Assembly: GCA_009193035.1 (NCBI GenBank)
Contig: SWDT01000488.1
Span: 1-43,031, forward strand
Direction of reading: 5' to 3'
From: Halicephalobus mephisto
Lineage: Eukaryota; Nematoda; Chromadorea; Rhabditida; Panagrolaimidae
Length of the DNA stretch: 43,031 bases
In this document: piece after piece, positions 31,899 to 42,400 of the stretch
Numbering within the stretch: the stretch's first letter is position 1
How the letters are laid out: each line of letters opens with the position of its first letter
The notes under the pieces: model-generated
Database searches by the model: none
What the model was told of the DNA's origin: nothing
Seen by the model: the letters and a program-made list of their open reading frames with translations, nothing else
Made by a program: the position numbers and the translations under genes

Positions 31899-34800
31899 TT
31901 AAAAGTGAAACAACCGGAAAAAAATTAAAAATAATGTAAATGTGATAGATACGGTAATTGAAGAATTATGTTCGAGTTCTTGAAGTAGAAAATCTATAAC
32001 ACCATCGCCTGATTTTCCGATTGCGATTGAACGTAATTTTCGAGTTTTTGAAATAGGAGTATCTAAAGTTAAAAATGTTCGATGTACGGTAGGATTGTCG
32101 TATGATTCTTTGGATTTTAATTGAGAATAATTTGGAGATTTTGTTTGAATTTTTAAATCTTTACAATTAGTTGTGGATATATCTGCATCGATTCTCCAAC
32201 CTTTGTCGAGAATTGTAAATTCGTAACATGGAGATTTAGGTAATTTTCCAGATGATGAAGAATGATATATTTGATCAAATTTTTTTAATTTGTTTTCAAT
32301 AGTTATTTGTCCAGTATAACTTATAATTATTTGAATACTGTCAGTGATTTGAGTTGAATCTATTGACATTCGATCTTTGTCGAAAAATTGAATAATTAAT
32401 CCAGAATTTCTTTGAGGTTTTATATGACGAATTTGACGTTTTGGAAGAAACATTACCTGAAAAAATATTTTTGGAATTTTTATTAAATTTTTAGAATTTT
32501 TTAAAATTTATTAAGTTTTTAGAATTTTAAGAATTTTTGAAGTTTTTATTGAATTTTTAGAATTTTAAGAATTTTTGAAATTTTTATTAAATTTTTAGAA
32601 TTTTTTAAAATTTATTAAGTTTTTAGAATTTTAAGAATTTTTGAAATTTTTATTAAATTTTTTAAAATTTATTAAGTTTTTAGAATTTTTGAAATTTCGA
32701 AATATTCGAGGAATTTTTTAAAACTTTTTAGAGCTTTCAAAAATCTAAATTTTTTGAATTTTAAGATTTTTAAAAATTTTAGGCTTTCAGAAATTTTGAA
32801 TTTTAGAAAATTATAAAATTTCTAAAGATTTTAGAATTTTCAAAAATCTAAGTTTTTTTAATTTTAAAAATTTTAGGTTTTCAGAAATTTTTTAAATGAT
32901 TTCAGTTTTTTTTGAATTTTAAAAAATTATTGAATTTTTAAAGATTTTAGAATTTTTAAAAATCTAAGTTTTTTTAATTTTAAAAATTTTAAAAAATTTT
33001 CAGAAATTTTTATTTTAAATAATTTCAGTTTTTTTTGAATTTTAAAAGATTATTGAATTTTTAAAAATCTAAGTTTTTTTTATTTTAAAAATTTTAGGTT
33101 TTCAGAAATTTTTATTTTAAATAATTTCAATTTTTTTTGAATTTTAAAAGATAAAAATTTTCGGAAAATTTTAATTTAAAAAAAATTAAAAATATTACTT
33201 TTCCTGTGATGACTTGTTTGCTTGGATACGAGGTTTGTTCTGCATTCGACAACAGCAATGCGTTAGGCCATCCCAAAAACGCGATTCCTGTTTTGGATAC
33301 GATACTTGTGGACAACATTGGACGAGAATTTGGAAAAATTAAATTTGTCCATTTTTCTAAAGATACACTTCTTTTTTTTTTCTTTTTTGAAGATTCTGGA
33401 AAATTTTTTAATTTTTTTTTCCAAAAATCGTCAAAATCGAAAATTATTTTTTCTTTTTCTGAAATTGAAAAAAGTTTTTCAAATTTTTCTTCTTCAGAAT
33501 CCACGAAAGTCGAAGAATCCGCCTTCACGAGAACGAACACTTCCGGATCCGATATCCCCAGGAGCCACTCCAGCTGGTCCGCGCTGTGGAGGACGTCGTT
33601 GAGGTTCATCGTCAGCATCACCGGCTGCCTCAGGCTCGAGATGTAAGACATCAATTTGAACGCTCTTGACCAATCTATTTTGTTCAAAATACCGTAATCT
33701 GATGACAAAGTCCATCCTAAAGAAATTGTGGCTTCTGGTAAAAGTTTTTGAATTGTTTCGATAAAAATTATTGGATCTACTGGTTTTTCCAAACTATGTC
33801 TTGAAGCGAAAGTGTTGGCGTGGACAATCACTGGCCCTGTGAAGTCCTGTTTTGCCGCGTACAAATGCTGCAAAACTGGTCTCACGACGTCCGTGGTCTT
33901 GACGCTTATCCTGATGGCTGAAATGCATTTTTTAAATAACTTTTAAAAAAACCAAAAATAAGTTTGTAAAATTGTCTCGACACGAATATCAGGAATCTCA
34001 TAAGAACTACAGTAATCTGCACGTTGGTCTTGTGATAGTTATTTCGCAAGTCGATACGGTAGTTCTTTAAACAATTTTTTTTCATTATTTTTCAATTTTT
34101 ATTAATTTCGAAAATCTTTTTAAATTTATTTTTTTATTTAACTAAATTAACTAAATTATTGAATTTATTTAATTATTAAAAAAATAAATATTATGAAAAA
34201 AAACTGTACGGTAGTTCTTTGAAGATTTTTGTTTTTCTTTTTTTTTAATTTTTATTAATTTCGAAATTCTTTTTAAATTTACTTTTATAAAGATTTCGAA
34301 ATTAAAATTTATTCTGCACTTTGCGCGCAACATTCTGGCAACTCAATCAACATCAAACATGAAATTTATCCTGCACTTTGCGCGCAACATTTAGGCAGAT
34401 CGAAACCTTTATAAAAGTAAATATAAAAAATAATCGAAGTTACAATTTAATCTGCACTTTGCCCGCAACATTCTCGCAAGCTGCTTTGTCAAATTTTGTG
34501 CAAAATTTAATTATATTTTGATTTGGATTTTTTATAGATCTCGGGACTGGGTGATTATCACCTAATCCCGCGATCCAAGATTCCTCTTATTGAAAAACAA
34601 TCTCGTGCCGTTCGCTGTTTTATTTCCGATCGGGAAAATGGACAAATGGTGAATAAATGATCGATGAATGCGCGATTTTTAAGGTACACAGAAACGGATA
34701 TGATTGATTATTACCGATTTTTTCTTACAGACCCCCCGGGGAAGATATTTGTCGAAAAATCCAAAAATAAAAATTAAACAAATTTATAGTACAATGACCG

Positions 34801-36511
34801 ATTTTTAATTATTTCATTGAAAATCATATACCGTAACGAAATCAAACAAGATCAGTTACAATCCCGGATTCCATTGTCCAAACAATTTTCGCGCACCTGG
34901 AACGTCCGATCGTGACCTTTCACGCTTACTTCACTCAACCGGAATAGAAACAAGCAACAATTTGTTATTTTAGTAAAAATGGAAAATTTTTAAAAATAAA
35001 AATGAAAAATTTTTAATTAAAATTTAAAAAAATCATTTGTGTCAGTATCATTTTTGAAAATGTTTTAATTTTTGGTCCTGACGAGAATTATTTTTATCTT
35101 TTTAAATTAATATTTTGATTATTGTATATTAAAAAACATTAATTTCGTTGTAGAAGAGAATTTAAAAATTATTCGTTTCAGGACTAGAAAATTTTAATTT
35201 TTGGTCCTGACGAGAATTATTTTTAACTTTTTAAATTATTGTTTTGATTACTGTATATTAAAAGACATTAATTTCGTTGTAGAAGAGAAGTAAAAAATTA
35301 TTCATTTCAGGACCGGAGAATTTTAATTTTTGGTCCTGACGAGAATAATGTTTAACTTTTTAAATTATTGTTTTGGTTACTGTATATTAAAACACATTAA
35401 TTTCGTTGTAGGAGAGAATTTAAAAATTATTCGTTTCAGGACCGGAGAATTTTAATTTTTGGTCCTAACACGAATTATTTTTAACTTTTTAAATTACTGT
35501 TTTAGTAGTAATTTTTGAACGAACCTTTTTCTTCGGGAGAAGTCTTCCGGAGCCATTCCTTGAAGGTCAGGGCGTCGGAGAATCTGGAGGAGATGCCGCT
35601 GGGAGAGGACCTCATGACGGGGATCGCCCGATGTTTGTTTTTCTTCGTTCTGAAAAGCAAAACTTCTCCTTCGGCCAATTTGGAATGGTCGAAAAATTGG
35701 CCATTCGATGTCGAAGTCGAATTTACCCATTCTTGGAACGATACCCGTTTTGGTGAAAAATCCGAAGGAAAAACAATTTTTTTTTCTTCTAAATATTCAT
35801 CTGAAAAAAATTAAATAATTATTGTTTTTCAGATTCCTTCGGTTTTATGTCTTTCGGATCTCGTTGGATGTCCCCGATCCTCGTAAATTGGATCTGCGCA
35901 TCTTTTGTTTCGATTGATTTCCCAAATCCAGAAAAACAATACATGTCCTCGCTTTGTGCCGATTCCGCCGACAGCAAAAAATTTAAAATTATTTTTTTTA
36001 AATAAAAATTTAAAATTATTTTTTTTTAAATAAAAATTTTTAAAATTATTTTTATAAAATTTTTAAAATTATTTTTTTTAAATAAGAATTTTTAAAATTA
36101 TTTTTTTTAAATAATAATTTTTATAAAATCTTCAAAAATCTATATATAAAAAATCTGAAATTTCGTGTTACATTTTAGAATCTTCTAAATTAAAAAAAAT
36201 GTTATATATTTTAGAATTTTTGGAAATTTTTTACTGTATTTTAAAATCTTTTAAATTTTTATAATTTTTGGAAATTTTTATATAAAAAATCTCGAATTTT
36301 TCACTAGATGCTGGTTGATTCTAATAAATCCCAAATTCGGACTTGATGTAAGCCGTCCTGTCAAAAAGCAATTTATCCAAATCTCACCTGTCCCAAATTG
36401 AAAACCGCTGACGAGGACGAAGAGCAAAAAGGCACTCAATATCCTTGTGTAAGTTGCGTAACAGGCCGAAAAACCGAAAATTGAAAATTTTTCGGATTTT
36501 AAAAAATACAT
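31899..36511 (-). CDS. Divergent FAM151/menorin-family surface protein
   Basis: Four minus-strand exons, 36511-36388, 35800-35525, 33917-33199 and 32456-31899, join in frame to 558 aa. The ATG at 36511 is the first after a TTTTCAG acceptor near 36536. An N-terminal hydrophobic segment (LSAFLLFVLVSGF) acts as signal or anchor, and a C-terminal one (SITVSITFTLFLIFF) suggests a membrane or GPI tail. The FAM151 (DUF2181) domain is shown by TFKEWL, DVVRPVLQHL, GPVIVHANTF, FIETIQKLLPEATISLGWT, ISSLRQPVMLTMNLNDVLHS and LEWLLGIS. Family members include C. elegans menorin MNR-1, an epidermal cue for PVD dendrite patterning. The hallmark acidic/His motifs (EAD, MAHPP, KLDFK) are here FRT (91-93), VMRSSP (103-108) and RISVK (136-140). 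It is therefore a divergent paralogue, probably with no phosphodiesterase-like chemistry. Confidence 0.9.
32457..33198 (-). repeat. FAM151 last intron, AT repeats
   Basis: Degenerate units of TTTTTAGAATTTTAAGAATT (32480-32700) and TTAGGTTTTCAGAAATTTTT (32740-33150). No coding potential. Confidence 0.7.
33918..34960. other. FAM151 intron 2, first part: GCGCGCAA repeats and hairpin
   Basis: Three copies of CTGCACTTTGCGCGCAACAT at about 34314, 34371 and 34452 (the third has CCCGC), two with the perfect palindrome TTGCGCGCAA. A 12-bp stem with a 3-base loop, GGGACTGGGTGA-TTA-TCACCTAATCCC, lies at 34543-34569. 34570-34740 and 34850-34950 are GC-richer, open in several frames and unrecognised. Confidence 0.5.
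34961..35510. repeat. Tandem array, about 129-bp unit, in FAM151 intron 2
   Basis: Units carry TTTTGGTCCTGACGAGAATT (GGTCC near 35074, 35203, 35331, 35461) and a facing ATTCGTTTCAGGACC, a further version of the GGTC palindromic core. The spacer is ACATTAATTTCGTTGTAGAA. Confidence 0.8.
35801..36387. other. FAM151 intron 1 with an exon-like island
   Basis: 35815-35985 is GC-richer. On the plus strand it follows ATTGTTTTTCAG and is open for over 50 codons; on the minus strand a frame reads SEDMYCFSGFGKSIETKDAQ. Neither has a usable splice partner in the FAM151 gene. 36000-36130 is a TTTTAAAATTATTTTTTTTA repeat. Confidence 0.4.
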
Positions 36512-36840
36512 AACCGTTATTTTAGAATTTTTGAAAATCTGAAAATTGCACAAATTATAAAATTAAGAAAAATAAAAAAATTAAATTAAATCGGAGTCGA
36601 TTTCAATTAAGAAAAACAAAAAGCACTTGAACCTTTTTTGATTCCCGAAAAGTGCCTTTTTTAATTTCGGCTTTCATGGATAATTGTCGAAAGAACATTG
36701 TCCGAAAAAAATTCAAATTTGTGTACAAATCTGAAGTCAAAAGTGGAAAAACGGGGATTGAGATCAGTTTCGACTCCATGACCGAGGAAAAGTCATAAAC
36801 CTGGCCGATTAGTCCTCTGCCATGTTATGAAAAATAAAAA
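36512..36840. promoter_or_regulatory. FAM151 upstream region
   Basis: A TTTTCAG acceptor at about 36530 (minus) is the likely mRNA 5' processing site. A stem-loop pairs AAAAAGCACT near 36618 with AGTGCCTTTTTT near 36651. 36660-36830 is complex, non-repetitive sequence with no frame I can defend. Confidence 0.4.
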
Positions 36841-37640
36841 TTTCTACAATAATTTTCCGAAAAACGGTCTCAGGAAGAATTTTTAGAACTTTCCAGTCGG
36901 GACCAGAAATTACGAAATTTTTAAAATTGATTATGGTAAAAAATAAAAATTTCTAAAATTTCCCGAAAAATGGTCTCAGGAAGAATTTTTAAAACTTTCC
37001 AGTCGGGACCAGAAATTACGAAATTTTTAAAATTGATTATTGTGAAAAATAAAAATTTCTAAAATTTCCCGAAAAACGGTCTCAGGAAGAATTTTTAGAA
37101 CTTTCCAGTCGGGACCAGAAATTACGAAATTATTAAAATTGATTATTGTGAAAAATAAAAAATTCTACAATTTTTCAAAAAATGGTCTCAGAGAAAATTT
37201 TTAAAACTTTCCAGTTGGGACCACATATTATGAAAATTGTGTAATTTAGGAATTTTTAAAATTCATTATTGTAAAAAATAAAAACTTTTGCAACATTCTG
37301 GAAAACTCGTCTCAAAAGGAATTTTTTATTTGAAATCAAAAATACGAAATTTATTATTTATGTATTTTTGAAAGTTTTAAAAATCAGAAATTTTTATAAA
37401 AAGCTTTAAAAACTATCTTAAAAAATTTTTTGAAATTTTCCAGTTGAGACCAAAAATATAAAATTTATTTATTTTTAAAAAAAATTAAAAATTAAGTTTT
37501 TTGAAATTTTCCAGTTGAGACCAAAAATATAAAATTTATTTATTTTTAAAAGTATTAAAAAAAGTTTTTTTAAATTTTTCACCTGAGATCGAAAATATGA
37601 AACTATTGAAGTAAATTTGATTTTATAAAATTCAACAAAA
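36841..37640. repeat. Tandem array, about 106-bp unit
   Basis: GGTCTCAGGAAGAATTTTTA at 36866, 36972 and 37078, with diverged units at 37184 and 37311. Each carries a facing CTTTCCAGTCGGGACCAGAA. The end decays into TTTTCCAGTTGAGACCAAAA copies at about 37437 and 37507. Confidence 0.8.
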
Positions 37641-38110
37641 TCAACACTTGAACTGAAAATGGACACTCGACTGGTCAAATTTGCATCAATTATGGCCCGA
37701 ACCGGAAGCGAAAAGGCAAACCGGGCCAGGAAGTGATCAGTCTCAATCGTAAATTTCTTAAAAAATTTTAAAATTTAAAAATTTCTAAAAAAAATTTAAA
37801 AAAAAAAGATTTTTAAAGAAATTTTAAAAAATTTTTTAATTTTTAAAGTATTTTTAAAATTTTTAAAGAATTTAAGAAATTTTTTAAGAAAATTAAAAAA
37901 ATTTATTATTAATTTTTAAGTTTCAAGACTCATTTCAGATTCATTTTTGGCGGAAGGAAAAAATGGTCTCTTGCCAGTCAGAGAGGCGGGCCGACCGGAT
38001 CCAATCCTAATTCGCGGTCACTTTTGGACAGAAATTTGACCGATGGGATCATCCAAAAATTGGCCTCAGGAAAGAGAATCAAAGGAAATTGCATTATAGA
38101 TAGCGGAAAA
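37641..38110 (+). other. Candidate small plus-strand gene fragment (two phase-compatible exons)
   Basis: 37659-37732 starts with ATG (MDTRLVKFASIMARTGSEKA) and can splice at GGAA|GTGATC. 37939-38110 follows TCATTTCAG, is open without ATG for 57 codons, and ends at GGAAAA|GTTTAC. The phases match (2+1), giving about 82 codons before a further exon would be needed. The donors are weak and I recognise no family. Between them lies AT repeat. Confidence 0.3.
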
Positions 38111-38720
38111 GTTTACTGTAAAATTCGAAAAAATTTATCCCAACACGAAATTTCTAAACTTTCCAGTCGAGACCAAAAATAATGAAAAAAGTAATATTTA
38201 TGTAATTTTACAAAGGTTCCAAAATTAAAAACAAAAAAATTGTTCAGTGTAAAATTCGAAAAAATCGGTCTCAACACGAAATTTTTGAACTTTCCAGTCG
38301 AGACCAAAAATAATGAAAAAAGATATATTTATATAATTTTACAAAAATTCCAAAATTAAAAACAAAAAAATTATTTACTATAAAAACTTCTAAAAAAATC
38401 TCAACACGAAATTTTCAAACTTTCCAATCGAGACCAAAAATAATGAAAAAAGATATATTTATATAATTTTACAAAAATTCCAAAATTAAAATTTAAAAAA
38501 AATTGTTTAGTGTAAAATTCGAAAAAATCGGTCTCAACACGAAATTTCTAAACTTTCCAATCGAGACCAAAAATAATGAAAAAAAGATATTTATATAATT
38601 TTACAAAAATTCCAAAATTAAAAACAAAAAAATTATTTACTATAAAAACTTTAAAAAAAATCTCAACACGAAATTTTTGAACTTCCCAGTCGGGACCAGG
38701 GAATTAAAAATTTATTATCC
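38111..38720. repeat. Tandem array, about 130-bp unit
   Basis: GGTCTCAACACGAAATTTTT units near 38136, 38267, 38398, 38530 and 38660, with facing TTTCCAGTCGAGACCAAAAA about 20 bases later, so each unit is a potential hairpin. Confidence 0.8.
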
Positions 38721-39120
38721 ACGTGGCTCTAAAAAATCCCAAAATGAATTAACATGTTTCTGAAACTTTCCAGAATCCTACACAGCATACTGTAGTTCTG
38801 TAGAATTACAGTAATTAAAAAAATTTTTTAAATTTCTAAAAATAAAAATTAGAACATTATCGAAATTTTTTAAATTTTAAAAATCTGAAAATTGATTTTT
38901 GAACAAAGAATAATACACAAAGTGTTTACATGAACAATCACCTAGAAGGGAAAATTTGGCATGGCGAAGTGGCCGGAAAGCGGTCGCGTGAAACGAGGCC
39001 ATTCTGGAGAAAAAAGTGTTTATTCGAGTATAAAGAAAGAGATTAGCACCGCTTCTTGTAGGAATTCCGGAAATGTCCAAAATTATATCTTAACCTATGC
39101 TCAATTTCATAAAACTTAAT
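38721..39120. other. Mixed sequence with a GC-richer island
   Basis: 38925-39090 is open in three frames (minus 67 codons from 39080; plus frames from ATG at 38929 and 38960). No splice sites or family match support any of them. Confidence 0.3.
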
Positions 39121-40290
39121 AATCAAAATTTAATTTAAAAAATTTAAATTTTTCTTTTCAGGACCTAATTTGACAAATTTCTTCAAAAAAACATTTTTTT
39201 TAAATTTTAATTTTTATTAAAAATTTTTTTGAAAAAATTTGTCAAATCGAGTCCTAAGACGAAAAACTTTGATTTTAAAAAGTTACTGTAATCTATTTTA
39301 TTAAAATTTATAGTTTAAATTTAATTTAAAATTTAAACTTTTCTTTTCAGGACCCGATTTGACAAATTTCTTCAAAAAAACATTTTTTTTTATTTTAATT
39401 TTTAATAAAAATTTTTTTTGAAGAAATTTGTCAAATCGAGTCCTAAAACGAAAAACTTTGATTTTAAAAAGTTACTGTAATCCATTTCATAAAACTTAAT
39501 AATCAAAATTTAATTTAAAATTTAAATTTTTCTTTTCAGGACCCGATTTGACAAATTTCTTTAAAAAACATTTTTTTTTAATTTTAAATTTTAATAAAAA
39601 TTTTTTTTGAAAAAATTTGTCAAATCAGGTCCTAAGACGAAAAACTTTGATTTTAAAAAATTACTGTAATCTATTTTATTAAAATTTAAACTTTTCTTTT
39701 CAGGACCCGATTTGACAAATTTCTTCAAAAAACACTTTTTTCAAAATTTAATGTTTATTGAAGAATCAACTTTTTATTTATTTTTTATAATAGTTTATAA
39801 ATTTTCAAAATATGCATTTTGGAAAAAAATGTTTTTTGAAGAAATTTGTCAAATTGGGTCCTGAAAAGAAAAGTTTAAATTTTTAAATTAAATTTAAACT
39901 ATAAATTTTTATGAAATAAATTACAGTAACCTTTTAAAATCAAAGTTTTTCGTCTTAGGACTCGATTTGACAAATTTCTTCAAAAAATTTTTTTTAAATT
40001 TTTAATTTTATTGAAAAAATTACTTTTTTGAAGAAATTTGTCAAATCGGGTCCTGGGACGAAAAGTTTAAATTTTTAAAATTAAATTTTGACTATCAATT
40101 TTAATAAAATGGATTACAGTAATCTTTTAAAACCAAAGTTTTTCGTCTTAGGACCTAATTTGACAAATTTCTTCAAAAAATTTTTAATAAAATTTAAAAT
40201 TTAGAAAATTTTTTTGAAGAAATTTGTCAAATCGGGTCCTGGGACGAAAAGTTTAAATTTTTTAAATTAAATTTTGACTATCAATTTTAA
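39121..40290. repeat. Hairpin satellite, six units
   Basis: Each unit pairs AGGACCYGATTTGACAAATT with TTTGTCAAATCGRGTCCT around an A/T-rich loop. Hairpins lie at about 39160-39255, 39350-39443, 39538-39632, 39701-39862 (long loop), 39957-40050 and 40150-40240. Arms are 28-32 bp with few mismatches. Flanks CTTTTCTTTTCAGGACC and TCGTCTTAGGACC swap sides between units 1-4 and 5-6. Confidence 0.88.
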
Positions 40291-41200
40291 TAAAATGGAA
40301 CACTGGGATGTCATCCTGAGGAAAATCGAACAATAAGGTGCAAATTTGATTTTTTTGAATAAAATTGATGGGTTTGCCATCTCAGCTGGAATCCGAAATT
40401 CTAATCGCCTTTTCTGGAGATTGTCTTTTGTAAAAACTTTGAATATTGACGACAGTTTCAAAAATAGGAAATACATTCAAAAATATAGAATTAAAGATTA
40501 TTCGCAGCAAGATCAATGAATTTCGGAAATTTTAAATTTAAAAATTTTTTCAGTCTTGATCCCACCGCGAACAATGTTTAATTACTTTTTTGATTACGGT
40601 TTCGCTTACTGTAGATCAAAGAACTATCAAATTTGTAACCGAAAAAATTTAAAATAATTTGTGTTGAGACCAAAGTTTATAAAAATCGATTTTTTAGGAT
40701 TTATTCGAAAGTTTGGTCCCGCCGCGAACAATGTTTAATTTCTTCTTTGATTACGGTTTCGCTTACTGTAGATCAAAGAACTATTAAATTTAAAAATAAA
40801 TTCGTGTTGAATAAAGTTTATAAAAATTCGATTTTTTAGGATTTATTCGAAAGTTTGGTCCGCGCGAACAATGTTTAATTTCTCTTTGATTACGGTTTCG
40901 CTTACTGTAGATCAAAGAACTATTAATTTAAAATAATTCGTGTTGAGATTAAAGTTTATAAAAAATTGATTTTTTAGGATTTATTCGAAAGTTTGGTCCC
41001 GCCGCGAACAATGTTTAATTTCTTTTTGATTACAGGTTCGCTTACTGTAGATCAAAGAACTATCAAATTTTAACAAATAAATTTAAAATAATTCGTGTTG
41101 AGACCAAAGTTATAAAAAAATCGATTTTTTAGGATTTATTCGAAAGTTTGGTCCCGCCGCGAATGATACCCAAATTATCCTTACAGAAGTTTATTTACCA
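40291..41200. repeat. Tandem array, about 145-bp unit
   Basis: GGTCCCGCCGCGAACAATGT at 40715, 40857 (missing bases), 40995 and 41150, and a diverged TTGATCCCACCGCGAACAAT at 40556. Each is followed by CGCTTACTGTAGATCAAAGA and then TTCGTGTTGAGACCAAAGTT, the facing half. 40300-40480 is unassigned, with a 69-codon minus frame. Confidence 0.8.
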
Positions 41201-41640
41201 GTTCTTAAATCAGAGAGGGAAATTATATTTCAGAAGCAAAAGTGGTTAAAAGTGCGACAATCCTTTGTTTGGCCAACTTGTGGGGAGTACTGTAGGCGGG
41301 AGAGAAGACCGAAAACCTCTTGAAAAATCGGGTAAACCCGATCTGGTTCAACTTTGACCGTTTAAGCCAATTGTTAGTTATCGCCAAATTTGTAAAAAAT
41401 AAATTTTTAATTTTAAAAAAAAAATAATTTTGTAATTTAAAAAAAAATAAAAAAAAATCGAATTTGTCCAGGATGGGAGATAATGCGATTCCGGAGATTC
41501 CCACGGTAAATTGAGTAATCCCTCGTTTTCGAAGGACCGAGTTAAAAGAAGAAACAATGAGTCCCTAATTTTTGCTTTTTTTATGAATTTCAAAATCACA
41601 TTAAAAAAGCGAAAAATGTACACAATAAAATCCGAAAAAA
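41201..41640. other. GC-richer island, possible relic exon
   Basis: Plus: TATATTTCAG followed by 28 codons to stop (RQSFVWPTCGEYCRRERRPK). Minus: 41400-41223 reads about 58 codons ending in stop (FSVFSPAYSTPHKLAKQRIV). Both readings overlap, so at most one can be real. No family recognised. Confidence 0.3.
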
Positions 41641-42110
41641 CTTGAATCGGTGTAACTTTCTCCCCGAGACCAAAAATTCGAAAATTAAAAAAAATTAAAT
41701 TAAAAAATTTTCCATTCGAGACAAAATTTAAAAAAAATTTAAAATTGATTGCAAATTTCCACTCGAGACCAAAATTCGAAAATAAAAATTTATAAATGAA
41801 AAAAAATTTAAAAAAATTTAAAAAAATTTAAAATTAAAATTAATAAATGAAAAAAAAAATAAAAAATTATTAAAATTTTAAATAATAAAATTTTAAAATT
41901 AATAAATGAAAAAAAAAAATAAAAAAATTTAAAATTTAAATGATAAAATTTTTAAAATTTAAAAAATTAATAAAAAAAAATAAAAAATTTAAAATTTAAA
42001 AGATAAAATAAAATTTTAAAATTAATAAATGAAAAAAAATAAAAAAATTTAAAATTTAAATGATAAAATTTGAAAATTTTAAAATTAATAAATGAAAAAA
42101 AAAGGATTCA
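41641..42110. repeat. A-rich array, about 60-bp unit
   Basis: AAAATTAATAAATGAAAAAA with TTTAAAATTTAAATGATAAA, about six copies, preceded by decayed CCACTCGAGACCAAAATTCG cores at 41660-41790. Confidence 0.7.
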
Positions 42111-42400
42111 TTGCAGGCTAATTATGAACATGTGTTGAGTGATTATTGTCATGGAATGACCAGTGTCCCGGTCCACTGACTCCATCGCCATTTTCAGAAA
42201 AAGAAGAATCTCAAGTGCCGTCAGCTGCTGCCGTTTTAAACAGTTTTAGAGGTCTTGCTCATTTTGGAAGACTTTTATGATCTTGGAAATTCGATAAACT
42301 ATGACAGTCTCGAAGGACAATTTTAATCGAGGCAAATCTGGCCCATTGTTTCGCGCAGATGCAAAAAGAAAATTAAACAAAAACACGCAATCGGAAATAA
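42111..42400 (+). other. GC-richer island with acceptor-like starts
   Basis: After TTCATTGCAG a plus frame reads ANYEHVLSDYCHGMTSVPVH then stop (42117-42179). After CATTTTCAG at 42199 another reads to a stop at 42280 (SFRGLAHFGRLL end). The minus strand carries a 27-codon ORF in the same bases. No gene call. Confidence 0.25.

Noticed and set aside
37659..37732. Ribosomal protein S28-like start (MD...RTGS)
   Set aside because: Only the first residues and RTGS spacing agree; the strongly conserved continuation of S28 is absent.
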